Positions 1 through 5,152 of a stretch of 7,329 nucleotides of DNA are shown here, one piece after another. The position numbers and the translations under genes are program-made. The first letter of the stretch is position 1. Every line of letters starts with the position of its first letter. Source of the stretch: Thermoleophilia bacterium. Lineage in GTDB: Bacteria; Actinomycetota; Thermoleophilia; Gaiellales; SKUG01. The stretch spans positions 1 to 7,329 of the forward strand of contig JAOPYU010000028.1 in the NCBI GenBank assembly GCA_025964455.1. Reading direction: 5' to 3'. The notes below the pieces were generated by a model. That model ran no database searches. It worked only from the letters and a program-made list of their open reading frames with translations, and was not told the DNA's origin.

Positions 1-1338
1 CTCGGCGAGCATCGGGTGCGCCTGGATCGAGAAGGCGATCGTCTCGACCGTGCTCTCTGCCTCGAGCGCCGTGACGCCCGCGCTGATCATGTCGCTCACG
101 TGCCCACCGACCATCACGACGCCGAGCAGCTCGTGCCAGCGCTCCTCGTAGATGACCTTCACGAATCCGGTGGTGTCACCGTAGATCTGCGCGCGGCTGT
201 TGGCTGCGAAGGGGAAGGTGCCGACCTTGATGTCGTCACCGTACTCCTCGCGCGCCTGCTCCTCGGTGAGGCCGACGGCCGCGATCTCCGGGTCGGTGTA
301 GACCACGCGCGGGACAGCCTTGTAGTCCACGAGCGCCTGGTGGCCCATCGCGTTCTCCGCGGCGACCTCGCCCTCGCGGCTGGCGGTGTGCGCGAGCTGC
401 CACTTGCCGGCGCAGTCGCCGATCGCGTAGATGTGGGAGACGTTGGTGCGCATCTCCTCGTAGGTCGCGATGCCCGCGCGCGGGTCGTAAGAGACGCCCG
501 CGGCCTCGAGGTTGAGGTCCTTCACGTTCGGCACGCGACCCGTGGAGACGAGCACGATGTCCGCCTCGACGCTGCCGGCATTGCCCTTGGCGTCGGTGAA
601 GTGGGCGGTGACGCCACTGGCTGCGCCCTCGAGGCGCTCCACCTTGGAGCCGAGCTGCAGGGTGATCTTCTTGCGCTTGAACTCCTTCTCGAGCGCCTTG
701 CTGGCGTCAACGTCCTCCATGGGGACGAGGTGGTCGAACATCTCGACGATGGTGACCTCGCTCCCGAAGGACGAGTAGATGCTCGCGAACTCGCAGCCGA
801 TCACGCCGCCGCCGAGCACGAGCACGCGCCGGGGCTGCTCCTCGAGCGCGAGCATGCCGGTGGAGTCCAGGCAGCGCTGGTCGTCGATGCCCGGGATCGG
901 CGGACGGCCGGGCAGCGAGCCCGATGCCACGATCGCCTTGTCGAACGTGATGCGGTCGCTACCGACCGACACCGTGTTGGCGTCGACGAACTGCGCCATG
1001 CCCTGCAGGTAGTCGATCCCGTTCGCCTTGATGAGGCCGCCCACGCCGCGCGTGAGCCCCTCGACCACCTTGTTCTTGTTGCGCGTGGCCTTGCCGAAGT
1101 CGAGCTCGACACCCGACGCGACGACGCCGAACGCCTCGGCCTTCTTGAAGTGGTCGAGCAGCCATGCGGAGTGCACGAGCGCCTTGGTCGGGATGCAGCC
1201 GACGTTGAGGCAGGTACCGCCGGGCACGTCGCGCCCGTCGATGACGGCGACCTTGCCGCCGAGCTGTGCTGCACGGATCGCGGCGACGTATCCGCCGGGT
1301 CCTGCTCCGATGACGAGGACGTCGTAGTGGGCACTCAT
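1..1338 (-). CDS. lpdA: Dihydrolipoamide dehydrogenase (E3), C-terminus cut by window edge
   Basis: Flavoprotein that reoxidises the dihydrolipoyl groups of 2-oxoacid dehydrogenase E2 subunits, passing electrons through FAD to NAD+ in the cytoplasm. The reading frame runs 446 codons from ATG (1338-1336) to the left edge without a stop. Visible: N-terminal FAD-binding VIGAGPGGYVAA (residues 9-20); the redox disulfide motif GGTCLNVGCIPTK with Cys43 and Cys48; a central NAD-binding glycine motif GGGVIGCEFASIYSSFG; the second FAD motif YAIGDCAG; and the C-terminal dimerisation domain. The last visible residues are HPMLAE, which carries the catalytic dyad His441/Glu446. Family members are usually about 460-475 residues, so only about 15-30 residues are missing. 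The start is supported by AGGAG nine bases upstream of the ATG. E2 of a 2-oxoacid dehydrogenase is on the same strand about 5 kb upstream. The family call is firm; which complex it serves is not shown. Confidence 0.96.
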   Translation of the reverse strand, partial: MSAHYDVLVIGAGPGGYVAAIRAAQLGGKVAVIDGRDVPGGTCLNVGCIPTKALVHSAWLLDHFKKAEAFGVVASGVELDFGKATRNKNKVVEGLTRGVGGLIKANGIDYLQGMAQFVDANTVSVGSDRITFDKAIVASGSLPGRPPIPGIDDQRCLDSTGMLALEEQPRRVLVLGGGVIGCEFASIYSSFGSEVTIVEMFDHLVPMEDVDASKALEKEFKRKKITLQLGSKVERLEGAASGVTAHFTDAKGNAGSVEADIVLVSTGRVPNVKDLNLEAAGVSYDPRAGIATYEEMRTNVSHIYAIGDCAGKWQLAHTASREGEVAAENAMGHQALVDYKAVPRVVYTDPEIAAVGLTEEQAREEYGDDIKVGTFPFAANSRAQIYGDTTGFVKVIYEERWHELLGVVMVGGHVSDMISAGVTALEAESTVETIAFSIQAHPMLAE

Positions 1339-1465
1339 TGCCTGCTGCTCCTGGATCGATGAACGAATCTCCGGCCGCACGGCGCGCATCTCGCGCCAGC
1401 ACGGATCCACCATGCATCCTACGCCACGGCCCATGCTCGCCGCGCGAACCGGCGGCCGCTGTGAC

Positions 1466-1504
1466 CTGTGCAATTTCGATGACCCCTCGATCGTTTCTGC
1501 ACAG
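1466..1504. repeat. Hairpin element, copy A (shared core, unique outer arms)
   Basis: Outer arms CTGTGCA (1466-1472) and TGCACAG (1498-1504) are perfectly complementary over 7 bp. A 4x4 internal loop separates them from an inner stem, CGAT (1477-1480) with ATCG (1490-1493), closing a C-rich loop. The block CGATGACCCCTCGATCGTT (1477-1495) recurs 72 bases downstream with one mismatch. I do not recognise the element. It could be an RNA structure in a leader transcript, a protein-binding dyad or a small intergenic repeat. Confidence 0.6.
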
Positions 1505-1538
1505 TCGGGGAGCAGACCCCACCCGATCGGACGCGTCG

Positions 1539-1574
1539 TGTACGGATGCGATCACCCCTCGATCGTTCCGTACA
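1539..1574. repeat. Hairpin element, copy B (shared core, unique outer arms)
   Basis: Outer arms TGTACGGA (1539-1546) and TCCGTACA (1567-1574) pair over 8 bp. After a 2/1 bulge, CGATC (1549-1553) pairs with GATCG (1561-1565) around the loop ACCCCTC. The core CGATCACCCCTCGATCGTT (1549-1567) matches copy A at 18 of 19 positions. The outer arms differ in sequence from those of copy A yet remain complementary. It lies about 120 bases upstream of the HD-GYP start and about 200 bases upstream of lpdA on the other strand. Function unknown. Confidence 0.65.
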
Positions 1575-1693
1575 ACTGGTGGTGGGCCTCGGGAGGCGGG
1601 CGGCGGGAGGCCGGACCGAAATGGGGCCGGGCGATCGTCGCGCACGCGGCCGCGGGGCATCCCGGCACCTCAAGGCGACCCGCGCGGGCGCCG

Positions 1694-3115
1694 ATGCGCC
1701 TCCTGATGTCCCCCATCGACCCCACCCCGCCGCCGGCACCCGGTCTGTGGCGTGCATACCGGCCCGCTATCTGGGCGTTCGCCATCGCGAGCGTCCTGGT
1801 GTGGGGCAGCGCGGCCTCGGCTCCCTCGGGCGCGGAGCTGTGGATGGTCGTCACGCTGGTGCTGCTCGGCAATCTCGCCGACCTCGCAGCCGTGCGCATC
1901 CAGGCAGGCATGCGCGTCAGCGCCGCGCACTTCGCCGCGCCGTTCGCGGTGATCGCCGCGAGCGTCCCGGGCGGGCTGGTCGCAGCTGCTGCCTGCCTGC
2001 TCGGCCGGCTCGTGTTCAACCGACGCGACTGGAACCTGTTCGACATCGGTGTCAACGTCACGGCAGCGAGCGTGTGCGGCACGGTCTGGGAGCTCTCGAG
2101 CGCGGCGCCGGGCGACGACCTGGTCCTGCCGAGCGTGCTGACGGTCGTCGCCTTCGCGCTGGTCCGATCGCTCGTGAATGCCGGGTGGGCGCAGGAGGCG
2201 CGCTCGCGCGGCATCGACATCCCGCCGCTCACGGTGCCGATCGGCCGGCTCATGCTCGCCGCCGCCATGCTCTTCACGCCGGCGATCGCGCTGTTCCAGA
2301 TCGACCAGGCGGGCCCCGCCGCGGCCATCACGCTGCTTGCGCTGCCGTTCCTGGCCACACAGTTCCTGATCCGCCAGTTCGGACGCGAACGCGAGCTCAA
2401 CCGCCAGCTCGAGGCCGCCAACCTGAGCCTCACCGAGTCGCTCGTCAACGCGCTCGATGCGCGCGACCCGTACAGCGCGGGCCACTCGATCGCAGTCGCG
2501 GTCTACAGCCGCGACATCGCCCGCGAGATCGGCCTGCCGCAGGACCTGGTCCGCAGCACCTACCTCGCCGGGCTGCTCCACGACATCGGCAAGATCGCGG
2601 TGCCCGACGCCATCCTGCGCAAGCCCGCCGCGCTCACGGACGAGGAGTTCGAGGAGATCCGCCTGCACCCCACCATCGGTGAGCAGATCCTCGAGCCGAG
2701 CGAACACCTCCAGGACGTGCTGCCTGGCGTGCGACACCACCACGAGCGCATCGACGGCAAGGGCTACCCCGACCGCCTGCGCGACGCCGACATCCCCCTG
2801 CAGGCGCGGATCATCTCGGTCGCCGACGCCTACAACGCGATGACGAGCGATCGCCCCTACCGCGACGCCATGCACCCGGAGCTCGCACAGCGCATCCTCC
2901 TGCAGAACCAGGGCATGCAGCACGACCCCTTCCTCGTCGCCGCCTTCCGTCGCGTGCTCGCGACCCGCGGCGCCGAGTACGCAATCGCCCAGGGCGAGGA
3001 GTTCGCGACGTCCACGCGCCTGCGCGACCTCATGCGCTCGGCTGCCGAAGCCGCCGAGGCGAGTGCTCGCGGCGACATCCTCGGCGGTGACTACCGACGA
3101 CTGGACGCGGTGTGA
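1694..3115 (+). CDS. Membrane-anchored HD-GYP cyclic-di-GMP phosphodiesterase
   Basis: Predicted to hydrolyse the second messenger c-di-GMP at the inner face of the membrane. With the ATG at 1694 it is 473 residues. Residues about 15-205 form a hydrophobic region with some six or seven membrane-spanning segments, of unknown ligand. Residues about 210-240, rich in R/E/L/N/Q, look like a helical linker. The HD-GYP domain follows (about 240-415): His264, His296-Asp297 with Lys300 in LLHDIGK, His325, His348/349/350, the signature Gly357-Tyr358-Pro359 and Asp378 in VADAYNAMTSDRPYR. The expected metal-ligand and signature residues all appear present, so it is probably active. The start is uncertain: ATG 1706 in the same frame is an alternative, and neither has a clear Shine-Dalgarno. 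The frame stays open upstream, but that part reads like non-coding sequence. The stop overlaps the next gene's GTG by four bases. A c-di-GMP riboswitch pair lies just downstream of this operon. Confidence 0.92.
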   Translation: MRLLMSPIDPTPPPAPGLWRAYRPAIWAFAIASVLVWGSAASAPSGAELWMVVTLVLLGNLADLAAVRIQAGMRVSAAHFAAPFAVIAASVPGGLVAAAACLLGRLVFNRRDWNLFDIGVNVTAASVCGTVWELSSAAPGDDLVLPSVLTVVAFALVRSLVNAGWAQEARSRGIDIPPLTVPIGRLMLAAAMLFTPAIALFQIDQAGPAAAITLLALPFLATQFLIRQFGRERELNRQLEAANLSLTESLVNALDARDPYSAGHSIAVAVYSRDIAREIGLPQDLVRSTYLAGLLHDIGKIAVPDAILRKPAALTDEEFEEIRLHPTIGEQILEPSEHLQDVLPGVRHHHERIDGKGYPDRLRDADIPLQARIISVADAYNAMTSDRPYRDAMHPELAQRILLQNQGMQHDPFLVAAFRRVLATRGAEYAIAQGEEFATSTRLRDLMRSAAEAAEASARGDILGGDYRRLDAV

Positions 3116-3429
3116 GCCGCCCGCCGCTCGGGCCACCGTGGCGGGTGGACCGTCGCTCGGGCCTGCTCGTGCCGGGCTTTCGCAAGTGCTTCGACCCGGC
3201 GCTCAGCGAGGGACTGACATCGTGGCTCGGCCTGCCGGTCGGCCGCTTCGACATCGTGGCGAGATCCGACGGCGCGGTGGAGCTGCGGTACCGACGCTGG
3301 CCAGTGGTGGACGTCATCGCCCACCCTCCGGATGCGTCGCCCGCGCCGATCCCGGCCGAAGGGTTTCTGCAGTTCGGCTCTCGACGCCGACGATTCTGTC
3401 GGTTTGCGCTGACTTCGACTGACACGTAA
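3112..3429 (+). CDS. Uncharacterised 105-residue protein coupled to the HD-GYP gene
   Basis: I do not recognise this family. The GTG start overlaps the HD-GYP stop in a GTGA arrangement, a classic sign of translational coupling, so the two proteins are probably made from one transcript in linked amounts. The product is basic and soluble-looking, with no signal peptide or membrane segment. Notable stretches are WRVDRRSGLLVPGF, a central block rich in alternating hydrophobic residues (GRFDIVARSDGAVELRYRRW) that could be beta strands, and an arginine-rich tail SRRRRFCRF. Third codon positions are strongly G/C up to about residue 75. They become mixed in the tail (CCT, GAT, GAA, TTT, TCT, CGA, TGT), so the last part may be under weaker selection. 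A partner or regulator of the phosphodiesterase is a guess from position only. No strong terminator follows before the riboswitches. Confidence 0.72.
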   Translation: MSRPPLGPPWRVDRRSGLLVPGFRKCFDPALSEGLTSWLGLPVGRFDIVARSDGAVELRYRRWPVVDVIAHPPDASPAPIPAEGFLQFGSRRRRFCRFALTSTDT

Positions 3430-3475
3430 CTTTCTGCTCAAGATCCAGCCTGCTCGTGCCGACAACTTCTGGGAA

Positions 3476-3582
3476 CCACGAAAGGGCAAACCCGCCGCGA
3501 GGCGGGGGCGCAAAGCCACGGGCCTCGACCACCGGCAGCCGAGAGATCGGACCGGGCGCGAGGAAGCCGAGCTGCCGAATGG
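3476..3582 (+). promoter_or_regulatory. Cyclic-di-GMP-I (GEMM-I) riboswitch, first aptamer of a tandem pair
   Basis: RNA sensor that binds c-di-GMP and alters expression of the downstream ORF. Diagnostic parts in order: GGGCAAACC (3484-3492); P2 hairpin CCCGCC/GGCGGG (3491-3496 with 3501-3506) capped by the GNRA tetraloop GCGA (3497-3500); the highly conserved GCAAAGCC (3510-3517); then ACGGGCC and a P3 arm in which GGCCTCG pairs with CGAGGAAGCC. An inner P3 hairpin has CCGA/TCGG around a GAGA loop, flanked by CCGG/CCGG. The 3' end GCCGAGCTGCCGAA matches the family's closing strand: TGCC pairs back to GGCA, and terminal TGG can pair with CCA at 3476-3478. P3 is longer than in the well-known Vc2 example. 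Family call from memory of the RF01051 consensus; no covariance search was possible. Confidence 0.9.
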
Positions 3583-3589
3583 AGAGCAA

Positions 3590-3709
3590 CCTCGAACGGG
3601 CAAACTCGCGGCGACGCGGGGGCGCAAAGCCCACGGGCCTGGGTGTCGGGTTGGTGTCGCGCAACGTGCGGCACTCGCCGATGACCAGGTGGCCGGGCTA
3701 CCGAACGGA
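3590..3709 (+). promoter_or_regulatory. Cyclic-di-GMP-I (GEMM-I) riboswitch, second aptamer of a tandem pair
   Basis: Second complete aptamer starting about eight bases after the first. It has GGGCAAAC (3598-3605), P2 CTCGCG/CGCGGG (3605-3610 with 3615-3620, one G-U) with a GCGA tetraloop (3611-3614), GCAAAGCC, then CACGGGCC. P3 pairs GGCCTGG with CCAGGTGGCC and holds a long inner hairpin, GTGTCGCGC with GTGCGGCAC. The 3' strand GGCCGGGCTACCGAA matches the family consensus. Core and tetraloop are kept relative to copy one, while the P3 inserts differ completely. The 46 bases from its end to the next ATG contain the ribosome binding site, so control of translation is possible, but I cannot identify a clear switching helix or an intrinsic terminator in that stretch. 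Confidence 0.9.
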
Positions 3710-3755
3710 CGCTCGTTGACGTTTTCCTGTTGACGAAGTCTCGAAAGGGGTCCTC

Positions 3756-3866
3756 ATGCGGTGCATGTGGTTCACGAAGACGGAGAGCAAGGTGACGGGT
3801 TCGGCCACGCGAGTGGTGGAGTTCGGGCCGAGCCACTCCGGGCTGCGTGACGCGCACCCGGCGTGA
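3756..3866 (+). CDS. 36-residue ORF directly downstream of the tandem c-di-GMP riboswitches
   Basis: Small ORF with ATG at 3756 and TGA at 3864-3866. It begins MRCMWFTKTE and ends GLRDAHPA. AAAGGGG lies six bases upstream of the ATG, a well-placed Shine-Dalgarno. About 32 of 35 codons after the start end in G or C, matching the genome's coding bias and higher than expected for non-coding sequence here. No membrane segment or signal peptide is apparent, and there is one cysteine. It is the first gene after the two aptamers and is followed by a strong terminator hairpin 100 bases downstream, so riboswitch, ORF and terminator form one self-contained transcription unit. I recognise no family. It could be an effector peptide of c-di-GMP signalling or, less likely, a leader peptide. 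Confidence 0.68.
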   Translation: MRCMWFTKTESKVTGSATRVVEFGPSHSGLRDAHPA

Positions 3867-3965
3867 GTTCGACCCTCGAGACCGAGCAATTTCACGGTCC
3901 TCTACTCCCCTCTCGACCCAGCGTTTGGGCGCCTCCCCCCTCCCCCTCTGCCCTCCACGCTTGCC

Positions 3966-4009
3966 GGCGGGTCGGCCTCGGTTCTCGAGGTCGGCCCGCC
4001 AGTCGTTTT
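3966..4009 (+). terminator. Intrinsic terminator after the riboswitch/small-ORF unit
   Basis: Arms at 3966-3980 and 3986-4000 pair over 15 positions, with two G-U wobbles, around a five-base loop (GTTCT). AGTCG and then TTTT (4006-4009) follow. The short T-run is on the plus-strand side only, so it reads as a terminator for the transcript carrying the riboswitches and small ORF. A C/T-rich stretch (about 3931-3957) precedes it. It insulates the DUF892 gene, whose start is 80 bases further on. Confidence 0.72.
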
Positions 4010-4017
4010 CCGCACTC

Positions 4018-4054
4018 CGGGTCGTTTCACGGGACCCGACGCGGAGACATCTCC
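4018..4054. promoter_or_regulatory. Two short inverted repeats upstream of the DUF892 gene
   Basis: CGGGTC (4018-4023) pairs with GACCCG (4033-4038) around nine bases. It is followed by the compact dyad GGAGA-CA-TCTCC (4043-4054), which ends 34 bases before the ATG of the next gene. They could be an operator or a leader structure. In a GC-rich genome such dyads can arise by chance. Confidence 0.3.
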
Positions 4055-4088
4055 AGGGAACCCGATGACCCCGGAGAGGTGACTGACG

Positions 4089-5081
4089 ATGGACGAGGCG
4101 GCGATCAACGAGCGACTCGTGACGCACATCCAGCAGGCCCATGCGATGGAGCGCGCCCAGCTCGGGGAGCTGCGAGCCCTCGCGAGCGAGGTGGAGCTGG
4201 CTTCGGTGCGCGGGCTCCTCGAGCGACACCACGAGGCGACCGAGGAGCATGCGCGCCTCTTGGAGGCCCGGCTGGGCGAACTCGACGCGAGCGGTTCGCT
4301 GCGCCTGCTGACGCAGTCGATCGTCGCGTCCCTGCCCAAGCTCGTCATGGATCGGGTGCGCCCCGATTCAGAGCGCGCGATCCTGCGCGACGCGATCATC
4401 GCCGAGGCGATGGAGTACGCCGCATACCTGCTTCTGGAGGCCGAAGCGATCCGCTGCGGGGACGAGGACACCGCGCTGCTCGCGCAGACGCTGCGCCAGG
4501 CCGAGCGCGACATGCGCGACGAGCTGATGACGTTCTGGAACCAGGCCGTCGACCACGACATCGACCGGATCGCCGGCGACGGCGATGGGCCGAGCCGCAC
4601 GCGCGCGGCCCGCGAGATGCTCATCGACCACCTGCGCGACGTGCATGCGCTCGAGCGCAACGCGGTCATCATGCTCTCCACGGTGCTCGCGACGGTCGAG
4701 GACGAGCTCGCGACCGAGCGCGTCACCGATCATCGCGACGCGACCGAGCGCCATGCCGAAGCGATCAGCGAGCGCCTCGGCGAGCTCGGCTCGGGCCCGT
4801 CGATGCGCAAGCAGGCGCAGGGGTACGCGTTCGCCGCGGTGAAGGGACCCGTCAACCTGGTGCGCGCCGAACGCGCCGCCAAGGACCTGCGTGACATGTA
4901 CGTCGTCGAGCACATGGAGCTCGTCGCCTACCGACAGCTCGAAGTGCTCGCTGATCGCGCCGGTGACGAGCGCACGGCATCGATCGCCCTCGCCCACATG
5001 GACGAGGAGGCCGCCATGGCGCTCTGGCTCGAGCGTGAGACCGCGCGGTTCCTGCTCGAGACGATGGCCAAGCAAGGCTAA
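4089..5081 (+). CDS. Duplicated DUF892 (YciE/YciF-like) ferritin-like protein
   Basis: 330 residues, nearly all alpha-helical, with two copies of a four-helix ferritin-like domain (about 1-162 and 169-330). Key residues recur exactly 168 positions apart: Glu21/Glu189, His47/His215, Thr51/Thr219, Glu52/Glu220, His54/His222, Glu109/Glu277, Tyr113/Tyr281 and Glu139/Glu307. The Glu/His set resembles the metal ligands of ferritin-like helical bundles, so each half may hold a di-metal site; this is inferred from the pattern only. Single-domain family members are about 160 residues and often associated with stress responses. There is no signal peptide or membrane segment, so it should be cytoplasmic. 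The start is supported by AGAGG nine bases upstream. It stands alone, with a terminator-like hairpin on each side. Family call is good; physiological role unknown. Confidence 0.82.
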   Translation: MDEAAINERLVTHIQQAHAMERAQLGELRALASEVELASVRGLLERHHEATEEHARLLEARLGELDASGSLRLLTQSIVASLPKLVMDRVRPDSERAILRDAIIAEAMEYAAYLLLEAEAIRCGDEDTALLAQTLRQAERDMRDELMTFWNQAVDHDIDRIAGDGDGPSRTRAAREMLIDHLRDVHALERNAVIMLSTVLATVEDELATERVTDHRDATERHAEAISERLGELGSGPSMRKQAQGYAFAAVKGPVNLVRAERAAKDLRDMYVVEHMELVAYRQLEVLADRAGDERTASIALAHMDEEAAMALWLERETARFLLETMAKQG

Positions 5082-5094
5082 TCCCCATGAAGAC

Positions 5095-5133
5095 AACGGG
5101 GGGCGAGTGGACACCGTCCACTCGCCCCCCGTT
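5095..5133. terminator. Perfect 18-bp inverted repeat between convergent genes
   Basis: Arms AACGGGGGGCGAGTGGAC (5095-5112) and its exact complement (5116-5133) flank a three-base loop, ACC. It starts 14 bases after the stop of the plus-strand DUF892 gene and ends 20 bases before the stop of the minus-strand DUF4394 gene, so it probably ends both transcripts. Neither side has a real T-run (GTTCGTCGTT on plus, GTTGTCTTC on minus), so it may work as a strong RNA 3'-end structure rather than a textbook intrinsic terminator. Confidence 0.78.
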
Positions 5134-5152
5134 CGTCGTTCGATCGTACGTG

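Larger units (their letters stand above)
1339..1693. other. Divergent intergenic region between lpdA and the HD-GYP gene
   Basis: About 355 bases separate two divergently transcribed genes, so promoters for both should lie here. The clearest structure is the pair of related hairpins at 1466-1504 and 1539-1574. Between them GGGG (1507-1510) and CCCC (1517-1520) could form another short stem. On the minus strand TAGGAT (complement of 1416-1421) resembles an actinobacterial -10 box for lpdA, but no matching -35 is visible. Overlapping open frames here look like chance high-GC ORFs. No convincing Shine-Dalgarno marks the start of the HD-GYP gene. Confidence 0.6.

Noticed and set aside
16..1362. 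448-codon open frame on the plus strand opposite lpdA
   Set aside because: Antisense shadow of a high-GC gene: low-complexity Asp/Arg/Val/His composition and no recognisable motifs, while the minus strand encodes a complete set of E3 motifs.
1416..1421. TAGGAT as lpdA -10 box (minus strand)
   Set aside because: Plausible hexamer but no -35 at the right distance; mentioned only as a weak candidate.
1412..1693. Upstream in-frame extension of the HD-GYP protein
   Set aside because: The extension crosses both hairpin elements, reads as Arg/Trp/Pro-rich non-conserved sequence and has no good ribosome site; the protein starts sensibly at 1694 or 1706.
1670..3136. 488-codon minus-strand frame opposite the HD-GYP gene
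   Set aside because: Biased Arg/Glu/Asp/Val shadow frame; the plus strand carries clear transmembrane and HD-GYP motifs.
3387..3406. Possible terminator CCGAC-GATTCT-GTCGG-TTTG at the end of the 105-residue ORF
   Set aside because: Only five base pairs, three T residues, and inside the coding region; too weak to call.
3403..3432. Possible promoter TTGCGC with 17-base spacing to TAACTT upstream of the riboswitches
   Set aside because: Only about three of six matches in each box; a promoter is needed only if the unit is not co-transcribed with the HD-GYP operon.
3716..3744. TTGACG repeats as -35 boxes for the small ORF
   Set aside because: No -10-like hexamer at 16-18 bases from either, and a promoter there would bypass the riboswitches.
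3438..4250. 270-codon minus-strand frame covering the riboswitch region
   Set aside because: It spans the two aptamers, the terminator and the start of the DUF892 gene; its Arg-rich sequence shows no domain, and the plus-strand RNA motifs explain the conservation.
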